Shown: in pieces, positions 21,321-32,500 of the stretch | Position numbering within the stretch: position 1 is the stretch's first letter | How the letters are laid out: the number at the start of each line of letters is the position of its first letter | From: Ichthyophis bannanicus | Lineage: Eukaryota > Chordata > Amphibia > Gymnophiona > Ichthyophiidae | DNA length: 64,000 nt | Reading direction: 5' to 3' | Assembly: GCA_033557465.1 (NCBI GenBank) | Contig: CM066034.1 | Coordinates: 412,216,159 to 412,280,158 of the forward strand | Made by a program: the position numbers and the translations under genes | Notes under the pieces: model-generated | Database searches by the model: none | The model's input: only the letters and a program-made list of their open reading frames with translations | Told to the model about the DNA's origin: nothing

Positions 21321-21708
21321 GGGTTCACAGATTAAATAGCTTTAATAGAAAGAATCCCCTTCAGAAAATTCCCAAAAGTATATACTCACAATTGCAGATC
21401 TCTCTCCAGAAGTAACAGTCCCCTGTTCTAGTCCTTCAAGGACATGGCGGGTTTGCTATGGGTTCTAAATGGGCAGTGTTTGTAGTAGTTCCTAATGTGC
21501 CTGCCAGTTGGTACTGGATTATAGTAATGTAGAAGTCTTTTAGTCTTTCTTTATCCATATACTCATTAAGAGGCATGTTTACTAAAAGTTAGTGTATGGT
21601 AACATTATGCAAATATTTATGCAAATGAGGCACCTTATGCAAATTAGGCCCCGCACCGAGTCTCCGCACATAGCCCCGCACCCCCCTTGGGCCGACCCTG
21701 CATGGCGA

Positions 21709-24700
21709 TGGGATGCCAAGGCATTGCAGCTGCATTCGGGAGCTTGGCAGAGATTGCTGGGTATATGGCTGGGCGTGCAGACTGATCAGAATCAGGGCCC
21801 AGTTTGCACATCCAAGCTGTAGACCCAATTCTGATCCTGCGGGCATGCCCCCATGGGATCAGAATCAGGTCTACCACTGTATGCCCCGCTTCTGATCGGC
21901 CGCAAAAGGGCTGCACAGCCTGAATGGAATTCGCCTTTATCTGCATAGTGGCACTGAATATTGTTCCTATATAGATAATAATGGCACCAACTGCTGTATC
22001 CGGATATTCAGTACCCTTCACTATATGAATACCAGTGCTGAATATGATGGGGATTTTTTAGCTGCAGTAGCTGACGTTTAAAAGAAATGCTGATTGCTGT
22101 GGCTCACTATTGGTATGCATATTTTCATGTTGCTTTTAAATATCAACCCCTTAATTTCCTTTTCATACCCATGTTGTTTCTAACCATTCCCATTATAAAT
22201 AAAACTCCCCAGTTCTCTTATTTGACTTGTTTACCTAACGTGAATAGATTGTAAGCTTCAAAGAGCAGAGACTGTCTTTTACGTGTACAAGCACTGCATA
22301 GTGATATAGAAATGATAAATAGTAGGAGTAAGCTCTTGCCAAACACAATAAAAGACCACATATTACAAATAAAATATGCAGTCTTCACTTTTTCTCTCCC
22401 AATAATCCCTGATTCCCTTCTCTCCCATGTTCCCACCCAATCCCTGAGACCCCACTATCCCCCCCTTACTCGTCTTCAGTGTTTCTCCCTATTCCCATGT
22501 TACCACTCTCCCATGTTCTCAATCAATCTTTGAGTTCCATCTGTTTTGCCCATTCCTAGTTCCCTGTTCTTCTAAAGTCCCATTCATTCTTCTAGCCCCT
22601 GTTTTCTCCCTCCCTAAAACCCTGAATTCCTCCTTCCTCCTGCTCCTGAGTCTCAACTCAGTCCCTGAGTCCTCATGCTCTCCCTCAAACCCATTCCTTG
22701 CATCCCTCACACTTTTGACCCCCCACAACCTAATCCCAGAGTTTCTATTGTTGCCTTTTTCAATGAAGCAATCCCCTGAGTCCGTGAGTCTCCACTTGCT
22801 AGCCCTGAGTCCTGATCCAAGTCTTGAGTCTTTCATTCTCCCAGCCTCCCTCCCCACCCTAACAATCCAATCTAGGATTTAGCACTCTTCACATCCCCAG
22901 TCCAATCACACATCTTTTACTATCTCTTCCCCTATCTAAACAAATCCCCACTTTCCCTTTAATTCATTGGCCCCTAGTGGCACTTCCATCCCCCATCTAG
23001 CTTTATAGCTTCTTCCTTCTGCCTATGTTCCACTTCCGTCTCCTCTCCTTGGTTAGCAATAGTCAGCTGACTACTACTGGTGTATCTCCTCTCCCTTCCA
23101 TCAGCTGTATTTCTTGTAGGAAAGGGAAAGGAGAGGAATTGGTAGAGAGTAGCAGTTGCTCTAGCAGGAGCAAGTCAAAAGTAGTTGGACTCATTTTTCT
23201 GCTAGCTGCTATGGGAATGGGGGGAGGCGAGAAGAGAATGTGAATATAAGCAGTGGTGCCGTTTTCTTCATATTTGGGCCTTGGTGGGGTGAGGTGGAGA
23301 TACAGCAGTGATGGCAGCAGCAATTATTTTCTTCAGCTCTGTGTGGCCCTGGGCCATATCAGGGGAAAGGGGTGGGCAGACACAGTTTACATCAGACTCT
23401 TCAGCCCTGTGTGGACTGTATTGGTTAGTGACAGTTTCTCTTTGACTGCAGTTGGAGACAGCAGCCTTCATTTTCTTCAACTTGTACCAGCCTAGTCATA
23501 ACAGTGGTGGGTGTGGAAAATATCTTTTTTCCCTTGTCCTAAGTACTGTATATCGGGGGAAAAAAGGTTGGCACTCTCAGCATGTACTATATATTACTGC
23601 TGCAGTACATCCCAAAAATGTGATGAACATCTAGCTTGCCTAATGGTTAAGCAGGTCCTATGAAGCATCATAAAGTATTTGTTAATATGATGAGGAAGAA
23701 TTGAATGCTCAAAGCACGTGGCCTAGTGACTCTTATCCAGATTCACCCTACTCCAGGGACAGCACAGTGATTGCATCCAGGCTGCACACATACTGGATTT
23801 TGGAGGGAATCAGTCTATGGCTCTTCGCCAGTGATGTTATTGTAGTGATTGGGCTGGGAAATATTGCAAATGGAGATTTATAGAACCATTGCTTAGTAGA
23901 GGAGAAGGAAAAATGCTGGGCCAAAACTACACAAAAAAGGGAAATAATGTTAGTACACCTAGCAGGCAGCTGTGAAATAGGAATAAAAAATTCATCATTT
24001 GGCAAAGGCCTCTCTTGTGACTTGTCGCTGGAACAGTTGTATCTGTTCCATTTTTCTCTTTAGGTCTAATGAGAATTATTAAACTCTAAAGCTATTTCCT
24101 CTAGCGATGCTGTCCACATTTATCTCATGCACAGTTCTGCCTTTTCCGAAAAAAAGTAAATAATTTGTAGACACTGGATACATTATTTAGTAGACTGGAA
24201 GCACCAGTTTGCATAAGGCATCAAAGGAGGAATTGAGATATCCAGGTCAGGATGTCCTCTATTCCCCTTGTATTTTACCAAAGGTTTTTTGAATACAGAA
24301 CTTCTTGTAAAATATGGATAAGGACAAGCAGGTGTGCACATGCATTTGCCAGCATGTGCAGTGAGAGCAGCAATTTAAAAAAAAAACAGAGAAAAAATAA
24401 TGCCCTGAGCTCTTACGTTAGCATTACTGCAGCCAGGACCATCAAGATTCCTGGCTGCAGCACAGACAGTAGGATCTAAGTCAGGCCCATTGCTTGTGAA
24501 AAGGCTGGTGGTGGGGGGATCAGTTTACCCTCCAAGACCCTTTCCTCTACATCAGTTATAACCCCCTCCCAACTCCCTGGACCCCACATTAGCTCTTACT
24601 ATTGGTGTCTAGTGAGAAGTTCTCAGTTGCACCTGCCCTGTAGGGCATCCGGTTCAAAATGATGTCTTTGAGCATCTAGTGGCAGTCTCGCAGGATCAAG

Positions 24701-25279
24701 CTGTCAAATAATATGGCTCACATGATGTGCAGGTAAACTTATGCATATATTGTCTGTTCACACCTAAGATTGAACTGAGGTGTTTCTATGGATGGGGTTA
24801 AGGAGCTGACTGCATTTATGTGCATACTTTTGAATGTTCAACTGTATACACAAAAATCAATCCTGAAAATTTGTATGGATCAAAGAACATATATAAATGT
24901 GCATATTTTTCTGAGATAATTTTCAAAGTGGAACCATATACGTTTGTTCTGAAACTACAGCAGGCTCTGCATAAACAGTGGTATATTAAAAGCTTGAATA
25001 AAGATAAAGAAGTATATGGATACTTTTTGCCCATAAACACAGTTATAAAATTACCATCATAATTCACATATACCCCTTTCTCATACCACATACATGACTC
25101 TTTTGGTTATTCTGATCTTTCAGTAGATATGAATCATAATACAAAATGGTACATAAGATCATCTCCAACATACCCTAGCACAAGGCTAAGGTTCATTCCT
25201 GCTCCATTTCTTTGTTTGCTCATGCTATGGCTAGTAGAAGAGGGGGACCAACATATTTCCTCCTGCTGAATGACACCTA
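21709..25279. other. Mostly unrecognised sequence
   Basis: About 3.5 kb outside the hAT duplication. Bases 21709-22060 contain another GCACTGAATATT foldback-like motif. Bases 22430-22860 are C/T-rich with repeated CTCCCATGTTCCC-like phrases. The remainder is AT-rich with no coding signature or repeat terminus I recognise. Open frames are short and unremarkable. Confidence 0.5.
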
Positions 25280-25405
25280 GGGGCATATTTACTGAAGGGT
25301 AACGTGTTAAGTAAAGTTACCGCGTGCTAAATGCTGCCATGGCCCATAGAAATGAATAGGCAGTGACAGCACTTAATGCACATTAACTTTTAGTAAACCT
25401 GCCCC
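25280..25405. mobile_element. Small MITE with GGGGCATATTTACT terminus
   Basis: The left end GGGGCATATTTACTGAA and right end TTTAGTAAACCTGCCCC are imperfect inverted repeats, flanked by TA on both sides. At 126 bp it has no coding capacity. The termini resemble the GGGGTATGTTTACTAAAC ends of the large elements to the right, so it may belong to the same superfamily. Confidence 0.6.
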
Positions 25406-25794
25406 TAACTGTTTCTAATGTTGCTGTTTGGAGGTTTTGGTTGAATAGTGCTGCAAAGCTTTGAACAGTGTCATTAGAAATGGAAGAGGACAGCCAGCAG
25501 CAGGAAAGGTGCATTGCTCCCCTCTGCTTGCTAGCTGAAAATAATAGATGAATAGAGCATCAGGTAAGATTAGGGAAGCATCAAGCCAGGAAGTGCTGGT
25601 AAATCTAAGGCACCATGATATCATTTCATATCGCTATGTTGACCTATCACTTGGAATTTGTCCAGTTTTGCTAGAGCACATAAAAATGATGATTAACAGA
25701 TAAGAAGAAAAAAGTCATGAAGAGGAAACTAAAAAAAGAAAATGTGCACTCAGTGCTGCCAATAAATTTAACTTTTTTCTTTGTTTGTAAATAG

Positions 25795-25873
25795 GTACCT
25801 GACAGCCCTTATAGAACTTTTGATCTTGAGCGTGTTCCTTCTAAAGCCACTCCAAGGAAAACAAGACATATAA
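25795..25873 (+). CDS. Candidate terminal exon of a membrane protein
   Basis: A strong polypyrimidine tract and AG (CTTTTTTC region, then GTAAATAG at 25787-25794) precede 25 open codons ending in TAA. The residues YLTALIELLILSVFLLKP form one hydrophobic helix, followed by a short polar tail LQGKQDI. This would suit a C-terminal transmembrane segment. I do not recognise the protein, no AATAAA is obvious close downstream, and other frames are also open, so this could be chance. Confidence 0.22.
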
Positions 25874-26057
25874 CTCATGTATAGGAATAATTCCCAAGAG
25901 TCTACATATAGCTGCCGGATTCCTTTGGAGGCCACTATCTGGGGCAGAAACACCAAAACTGCTTCACTTCCATTTCAAGACTGGACCAACCGCACAACTT
26001 TAAAAATGGAAATTAACCAGGAGACTGGAATTAATATTTTATTGTTTTAGAAGATAC

Positions 26058-26143
26058 CTTGAGATCTGTAATGTCCCAGGCATAAACAGTAGCTTGTTTA
26101 GCATCATTAGTGATACAGTGTTCACCAATATCTCGATAGGGTA
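26058..26143 (-). CDS. Candidate internal exon
   Basis: On the minus strand a CT-rich stretch ending ACCGAACCAG precedes 28 open codons that start PYRDIGEHCITND and end VYAWDITDLK. They are followed directly by AAG|GTATCT, a fair splice donor. The residue composition looks like real globular protein rather than repeat. The exon phase would be 2 on entry and 0 on exit. I do not recognise the family. It lies on the opposite strand to the candidate exon at 25795, so at least one may be false. Confidence 0.28.
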
Positions 26144-26592
26144 CTGGTTCGGTAATGATTCAGAAGAGGGAAGAGTGTCCCTTTCAAACTGTCCATAAAG
26201 AAAACCTGGATAAAAAAAAAAAAAACATGCCTCAGACTTAAAATGCAACTAATTAAATATTCCTCTTCTAACGTGCAACCACTGAAAACCATTCTCCACC
26301 ATTTAGATACCCAATGTGATAATCACATGTCAAGATAAAAGGATGCCTGTGAGGATCCAAGATACTGTGATTACTGAGGGAACTAAGGATGTGTGGGATA
26401 TTCAAGTGTGAAATGAAAATCATCAACAGGATTAAAAAATAGTTATGGGTAATAAAGGACAAACTAAGGTAGTCTTTGTTCCACTGTATGTGGGGACTTC
26501 TAGCATTTCTTTCTTAGGGCAGGCATGGTGAATTCTGTTCTTTAATTCTGAGCTTCAGGACAACTACAGTTGATACTAAAATTTGCTTGCAG
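26144..26592. other. Unrecognised sequence up to the hAT target
   Basis: AT-rich sequence with a poly(A)-like run near 26212-26224. No gene seen. Its right end GCTTGCAG (26585-26592) is the left copy of the hAT target duplication. Confidence 0.5.
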
Positions 26593-27639
26593 CAGGGCCG
26601 GATTTACCTTGAGTGAGGCCCTACGCCAACAAAAATTGTGGGCCCCCAGCAGGGGCGGCCCAAGGGGGGTGCGGGGCCTCATTTGCATAAGGGGCCTCAT
26701 TTGCATAAATATTTGCATAATGTTACCATATACTAACTTTTAGTAAACGTGCCTCTTAATGAGTGTATGGATAAAGAAAGACTAAAAGATTTCTACATTA
26801 CTATAATCCAGTGCCAACTGCCAGACACATTAGGAACTACTACAAACACTGCCCATTTAGAACCCATAGTAAACCCGCCGTATCCTAACAGCACTACCAG
26901 GACTCACAAAGCACCATACTCTACCAATCAAAAGGCAACACTGCAAATATTAAACCAGTACATTTCAGAGAACAACAATACATGACCTACTGGGGAAAGA
27001 GAACAAGTGGCAATGTCAAATAGGAATTATATAAACAGAACACCTCAGCTCAGTTACACATGCAGAACATAGACCATCACCAAACAAGTAATCACAATTT
27101 AGAAACAGGAAGACAATAATTAAACTGGGAATCCCAAAAGCCAAACTTGGAATGTACAACACTGTAGAAATAAAACTATACATTAATTTGCTCTTGTACT
27201 AAACAAAGCGCAGACGTTAATGATGCACATTTACCAGAGCTGACATATTCCAATTAATAAATTCAAAATAAAGAGATATTTTTCTACCTTTTGTGCATTT
27301 TTTCAGCTGCAATTGCTCCAGCCACTTTCTTCTGGTTTCTTCGTGTCTTCTGCTAACTCTCCATCGTCTGCTGTCCATTTGTCCTTTCTTCTCTCTTCTA
27401 GATTTTTTTCCATTCTCTCTCTACATCTGCTTTAACATACTAATCTTTCTCCTTTTGCTCTTTCCTCATTCCTATTTCATTCACTCAAATTTTACCCCTC
27501 CATCCTCAATCCCCACTTACTCTCCCAATACCCGGCCAATTGTAGATTTTTTATCCCTCCCACACAAAATATTTTTCCCTTCTCCATTTTACTCTTCCAG
27601 TCCCATCCCATTCTAATCCTCCCCCAACATCAGCTCCCT

Positions 27640-28600
27640 TCTAGTTCCAGCCTCACCCAGCATCCATTCCCTTCTAGTCCCTGCATCAGCCCATTTCCAG
27701 TCCTAGCCATCCATCAGCCCATTTCCAGTCCTAGCAACCCCCCAACCCAATACCAGTCCTAGCCCCCCATCAACCCACTTACAGTCCTTAACCCATCACC
27801 CCATTTTCAGTTTAAGCCCCCCCTATAACCCATTACCAGTCCTAACCCCCCATCAGCCCACTTCCAGTCCTAACCCCATCAACCCATTTCCAGTCAGCCC
27901 CCCATAGCCCATTGCCAGTCCTACCCCCCCCATCAGCCCACAGCCCATTACCAGTCCTAACCCCATCATCCCACCTCCAGTTTTAACCCCCCAGCCCATT
28001 TCCAGTCCTAGCCCGCCCATTACCAGACAGCCCCCATCAGCCCACAGCCCATTACCAGTCAACCCCCCCCAAAGCCCATTACCAGTTCTAAACCCCCCCC
28101 CAACAGCCCATTACCAGTCCTAACCCCATCAGCCCACCTCCAGTCTTAACCCCCCAGCCCATTTCCAGTCCTAGCCCCCCCATAGCCCATTACCAGACAG
28201 CCCCCATCAGCCCACAGCCCATTACCAGTCTTAACCCCCCCCAAAGCCCATTGCCAGTTCTAAGCCCCCCCAACAGCCCACAGTCCATTACCAGTCCTAA
28301 CCCCATCAGCCCACCTCTAGCCTTAACCCCCCCCCAGCCCATTTACAGCCCCAGCCCCCCCAATAGTCCATTACCAGTGCTACCCCCCATTATACGATGT
28401 CAATCGATACCAGCCCAGCCCATTTCCAGACCCAGCACCCCCAATAGCCCATTACCAGTCCTACCCCCCCCCATAGCCCATTACCACCCCTACCCCCCCC
28501 CCCCTTTCCACCCCCCGCCCCCCCCATAGCCCCTTACCCGTCCCACCCCCCCCCCATAGCCCATTACCAGTCCTACCCCCCCCCCCCCGTCGGCCTAAAG
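27640..28600. repeat. C-rich minisatellite (complement of 16.2-17.7 kb)
   Basis: Units such as AGCCCATTTCCAGTCCTAGC and CATTACCAGTCCTAACCCC alternate with long C-runs up to the palindrome. The C-runs reach ten or more bases near 28490-28590. Confidence 0.9.
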
Positions 28601-28619
28601 TAAAATTTAATTTTAAAAA

Positions 28620-29023
28620 AAAACCTGGTGGCTGCCGCCGCGGGGCCCCCTCTGCTGCCGCGGCAGCACCGATTGACCCGCGGGGGCCCCGTCTACAAGC
28701 TGAAGCCGTCGGGACGGGTCGTTCCTCCCTCCCTCCGTCCGTGCAGGCTGCAGGCTGTGAGAGATGCGAAAGGAGAGTGTCTCCTCGCGTCTCTGTTAAG
28801 CCCGCAGGGGCTGATGGGAAATTTCCCATCAGCCCCTGCGGGCTTAACAGAGACGCGAGGAGACGCTCTCTCTTCGCGTCTCTCACAGCCTGCAGCCTGC
28901 ACGGAGGGAGGGAGGGAGGGAGGAACGACCCGACCCGACGGCTTCAGCTTGTAGACGGGGCCCCCGCGGGTCAATCGGTGCTGCCGCGGCAGCAGAGGGG
29001 CCCCGCGGCGGCAGCCACCAGGG
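28620..29023. repeat. Near-perfect GC-rich palindrome, arms about 200 bp
   Basis: It is centred on GGGAAATTTCCC at 28816-28827, with no spacer. The arms run from CCTGGTGGCTGCCGCCG at about 28624 to CGGCGGCAGCCACCAGG ending near 29023, and include GGGGCCCC and CGCGTCTC blocks. Only a few indels and mismatches are visible. In RNA or single-stranded DNA this would form a very stable hairpin. Open frames on both strands here are palindromic artefacts. Confidence 0.9.
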
Positions 29024-29143
29024 TTTTTTTTAAAATTGTATTTAAAAAAAATTTACTTGTTCTTTTTTTGTGGGCCCCTGCCGGCTGTGGGCCCTACGCC
29101 ATGGCGTACATGGCGTATAGGTAAATCCGGCCCTGGCTTGCAG

Positions 29144-29509
29144 GCAATGGTTGTATTTTGCTGTTGCTGTGATATATGCCTGGGACCCAATCCAGAGTTC
29201 TCTGCTCCATTCTCTGCAATCTGTGGACCTCTTTCCCCCTCTCACCTCTTTCTTTTCCTCTTATTCACCTCGCACCTTTGCATCCCCCCAACTTGCTGTC
29301 TCTTCCCTGTCTAGTTCTCTCTCCATGCTCACCCTTCTCTTTCCATTCTTGCTGTCACTTCTTAGCCTCCACTATCTCCCACCCTTCATACATACTCTTG
29401 CCCACCCCTCTCCCTCAACTCTTGTGCTCACCTTCCTCTGTGCCCTCTCTCTACCTTCCTCCTGTTCGCTACCTTTTCTTGTTCTTCTCTTTCCATTTTA
29501 TTTATTTAT
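29144..29509. other. Pyrimidine-rich sequence, no gene
   Basis: C/T-rich on the plus strand with no splice or repeat termini that I can defend. Open frames reflect the low stop density of pyrimidine-rich DNA. Confidence 0.5.
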
Positions 29510-29706
29510 TTGTAATTAGTTCACACCTGCCAGTAAAGGTTCAAGGCAAGTTACATTTAAGTACTTCCCTGTTCCTGAAGGGCTCACAATCTAACTTTGT
29601 ACATAATTAAGTAACTTGCCCAAGTCCACAAGGAGTGTCAATGGGATTTGAACCCTGTTTTAACAGCTTCTGGCTATGGCCCTAACCACTAGGCTACACC
29701 TCCATA
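29510..29706 (-). mobile_element. tRNA-derived CORE-SINE (minus strand)
   Basis: Read on the minus strand: GGAGGTGTAGCCTAGTGG (A-box), GGGTTCAAATCCC (B-box), then CTTGTGGACTTGGGCAAGTT, the CORE/MIR signature. The plus-strand left part is (TTTA)n followed by the SINE body. It is related to the SINE at 8058-8275. Confidence 0.75.
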
Positions 29707-29723
29707 CTTTCACCATACTTATT

Positions 29724-30040
29724 CAGGGCCGACCCAAGGGTTTCTGCCGCCCTAGGCATAAACCCCGGCCTCGCTGCCCCCCCCCCCCAGCTGCTGCCCC
29801 CCTCCTCCCCCGAGCTGCTGCCAATTCTGTCTCGGGAGGGAGAGGTGGGCAGCGGCAGCATTTCTAAAAGCAGGGCTTTTTGCCGCCACTTTTGGAAATA
29901 CTGTCACTGACCTTCTCCTTCCCAAATGGAATCAGCGTCAGCTGAGGGGGGGGGGGCAGTTTTGCTGCACATGTGTACTGCTGCCGCCGCCGCTGCCCAT
30001 GTGTGCCACTGCTGCCACCCACCCAAGCCAGCCGGCCCTG
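29724..30040. mobile_element. Short hAT-type MITE
   Basis: Starts CAGGGCCGACCCAAGG and ends CCAGCCGGCCCTG. The flanking 8-mers TACTTATT and TCCTTATT differ by one base and look like an aged hAT duplication. The body is GC-rich with poly-C and poly-G runs and has no open frame of interest. Confidence 0.65.
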
Positions 30041-30048
30041 TCCTTATT

Positions 30049-31080
30049 GTCCACTCTCATTCACCCCCACATTCATGCTGCCCCCCAACACACATACATA
30101 CATGCACACATTTGCTCTTTTTTCTCACTGCTCCTAAACCACTTGCTCTCTCCCTTCTTTATCCCCCAGCCATACATTCAACAAAATCACTTTCTCCTGT
30201 TCTCTACTCCTCCCCCATGCACTCTTACTCTTGTTCTCCCCCCCCCCACACACACACACTCTCTCTCTTTCTATCTTTTGCTGTCTGTGCCTGCACAAAC
30301 GCAAAATATTTTTTTCTCTCTCTCTCTCTCTTTCTGCCTCTACCATCACTCATTCACTCTCTTGCTTTCTCCTCTATGGGCCCCTCTGACATTCATACTC
30401 TTGCTCTCCTCCTATTTTTGATCTCCTCCCTCACACACACAATCTCTTGGTCTTTCTGTGTCCCTCCACTCTTGATATCCCTCTCACTTGCAGACTCACA
30501 CCATCTCTTGTTTTCTACCCTCTGTGCCCCCACTTATACTCATTTTCTTACTCTTTCTTATTGCCCCTTCCACTGTACATTTTCTTGCACACTCTGTCCC
30601 CCACTGCATACTCAATGCCTTGATTTATCCCTCACATACACACATTCACAATCTCTTGTTTTGTTCTCAATCTACCCCCACTACCATGCCTGGATTTAGG
30701 AATAAGCACCATAGGCAATAGCCCAGGGTGTCAAATTTTGAAGGTACTAAATATCAAAGTTGTTATGGGGCTATGCCCTTCAAAGGACATACACTGTTAC
30801 AAAGAAATCTCTACTTCCACTCTCTCTAATCCTGTTTATAAGCACAAGAAATTTAAATCCAGCCAACCAACTGTTGTTATTGCAGGAGCTGCCGATATAT
30901 CCTGGTCAGCAGCAAACTGAGCCAATCAAAGGCGGTGGGGAATTAGCAACTACAGCAAGCAGAAAGTCCAGGCTTCTACTTCAGTCTTTGTTCTACTGCA
31001 CGACCTGTTCTTATCCTATACTGTCAGTGCTACTTTTTCCAACTCCTGTTCCTGTCTGCCAGCCTGAGTTTTGGGAACTA
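30049..31080. other. CT-rich low-complexity DNA and repeat end
   Basis: Bases 30050-30690 are CT/CA-rich with (CA)n and (CT)n runs. Near 30690, CATGCCTGGATTTAGGAAT resembles a hAT-like terminus, but I cannot find its partner. Bases 30720-31080 show no recognisable gene. Confidence 0.45.
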
Positions 31081-31636
31081 CTACTATTACTATTACTAAT
31101 AATTTGTATAGCGCTACAAGGCATACGCAGAGCAGTATGTATAGATGTAAGACACATTGCACACCCGACAGCAGAGTTAGGAGAACAAACATGGCAAATA
31201 CTCTTGCCATTCCCACTCTGGATAGTAAAAGCTCCCAATTTACCAGGCATAGAGCCTTCACCCTATTTGCCCTTCTGCTCTGGAACTCCCTCCCTGCTCC
31301 AATCCGTCTTATCACTGACCTATCCACCTTTCGAAAGGCAATAAAGACACATCTCTTCCAGCTATACTTTGACCATGTAACATAGCCCATTATTAACTCA
31401 CCTCCTTACCTTGCCTGATACCATATTGACTTCATAATCCTCCTTTCCAATTGTAAATAGTTTGCTGTATTGTAGTCTATGATCACCTTGCTATGGAAGA
31501 CTACTGTTATTGTTCTAATTGTTAAGCTCTGTTCACTTGTTCTATGTAAACCTATTCTATGTATGGAGTTGTTATGCTGTAAACCGCACTGATTTAAAAT
31601 AGCATGGTATATAAAACCAAATAAATAAATAACAAT
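31081..31636 (+). pseudogene. L2 3' end fragment
   Basis: The open stretch 31190-31383 gives NMANTLAIPTLDSKSSQF, then RAFTLFALLLWNSLPAPIRL and FRKAIKTHLFQLYFDHVT, followed by the stop and an L2 3' end (CACTGATTTAAAATAGCATG, then AAATAAATAAATA). Only the C-terminal tail domain is present. The L2 seems to split an older repeat containing TATAGCGCTAC, whose other half follows at 31637. Confidence 0.7.
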
Positions 31637-32350
31637 CTCTGTTCATTGGCGCTTACAATCTAATTAAGACAAAATACATAGAGCCCGATCCCAGATGGGA
31701 CATGTCTGGGCTGTCTGGATGGCCCAGAACAGAATGGGAATGTCAGTGTCCGATTCTGCACTGAGGGAGCAAGACATTCCCGCAGGTGCAGGATCAGGCA
31801 CTGAGAGAAGGTGCGTGCAGGGGGGCCAGGAGGCTGCATATGGTGCTGGTGGTTAGAGGGGCTAAACGTCCTGCCGGGACATACAGCCCCAATATCCACC
31901 TTGCAGAATCAGGCCCACAGTGAAACTGGGGACTAGAGTATAAGACACACATATGAGTGGGCAAGAGAGTGAGGAGTATCAGGATCCAAAAGCAGATATA
32001 AAGAAGTGGGATTTTAGTCTGGATTTGAATAGGGCTAGAGAAGGGGCCCGACGCACAGACTCAGGTAGTTTGTTCCAGGCATATGGAGCAAGCAAGATGG
32101 AATGAATGAAGTCTGGAGTTGGCAGTGGCAGAGAAGGACACAGATAAAAGGGGTCTACCAGAAGATCAGAGTTCCCGAGAAGAGGTGTAGAGTGAGATAA
32201 GAGAGGAAAGATAGTGAGGAGTCACAAAATGAATGCACTTGTAGGTCAATAAGAGAAGTTTGAACTCAATGTGGACTTAGTCTCCTAAAATCTCTTTTAC
32301 TAGACATCTATGACTATTACAAAACCTGATGTAAGACAAAGAAGGGAGCC
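31637..32350. other. Unclassified repeat debris
   Basis: Starts TCTCTGTTCATTGGCGCTTACAATCTAA, a phrase typical of dispersed vertebrate repeats. It continues as purine-rich sequence (TAGTTTGTTCCAGGCATATGG near 32067). No gene. Confidence 0.4.
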
Positions 32351-32374
32351 TTAGGGGTATGTTTACTAAACTGC

Positions 32375-32500
32375 GGTAACGTTACATAATGCGCGTTATG
32401 TAACGTTAATGATCGTTAAGTAACATTAATGCGCGTTATGAGACGTTAACAATCGTTAACGTCTCATAATGCGCGTTAACATTACTTAACAATCATAGAT
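32375..32500. repeat. Palindromic subterminal array
   Basis: Alternating TAACGTTA, GCGCGTTA, GATCGTTAA and CATAACGCGC-like motifs, many of them self-complementary and CpG-rich. The same array occurs at 44035-44170 (copy 2, opposite end) and in shorter form at 44445-44520. The position just inside the terminus suits a transposase-binding array. Confidence 0.7.

Larger units (their letters stand above)
18442..21444 (-). mobile_element. CR1-B LINE inserted in the hAT element
   Basis: Read on the minus strand, it runs from a 5' region with tandem repeats through the endonuclease C-terminus and reverse transcriptase to a 3' end with TTCTTATG octamers (18447-18468). The hAT flanks AGGATA (18442-18447) and AGGACA (21439-21444) look like a diverged short duplication. 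The empty site in the other hAT copy confirms the insertion. Most of the endonuclease and ORF1 are missing. Confidence 0.8.
15741..21700. mobile_element. hAT-type DNA transposon (non-autonomous), split by CR1-B
   Basis: The left end is CAGGGCTGGCCCA and the right end TTGGGCCGACCCTG, imperfect terminal inverted repeats. An 8-bp duplication CATGGCGA flanks them at 15733-15740 and 21701-21708, as expected for hAT. The body holds a GC-rich palindrome, a G-rich minisatellite, a non-coding stretch (17.7-18.4 kb) and, after the CR1-B insertion at about 18448-21440, more non-coding sequence. No transposase codons are seen. The internal sequence matches, in inverted orientation, the element at 26.6-29.1 kb. 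Confidence 0.8.
26593..29135. mobile_element. hAT-type DNA transposon, non-autonomous
   Basis: A 17-bp terminal inverted repeat CAGGGCCGGATTTACCT is exact at both ends. The 8-bp duplication GCTTGCAG at 26585-26592 and 29136-29143 is also exact. Inside: a segment with an embedded CAGGGGCGGCCCAAGG end (26650), non-coding sequence shared with the first hAT copy, a C-rich minisatellite and a GC-rich palindrome. There is no transposase. It is in inverted orientation to the copy at 15.7-21.7 kb and looks younger, since its duplications and palindrome are nearly perfect. Confidence 0.9.

Noticed and set aside
25768..25956. Minus-strand open frame facing the candidate membrane exon
   Set aside because: No start context or splice signals as good as those on the plus strand; it probably reflects low stop density opposite a coding-like stretch.
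28251..29124. Overlapping open frames on both strands at the second palindrome and C-rich minisatellite
   Set aside because: The palindrome makes the two strands encode nearly the same peptide, and the C-runs lack stops. This is a composition and symmetry effect.
29151..30700. Long pyrimidine-rich open frames
   Set aside because: CT-rich DNA has few stops on this strand. No motif, splice support or homology was recognised.
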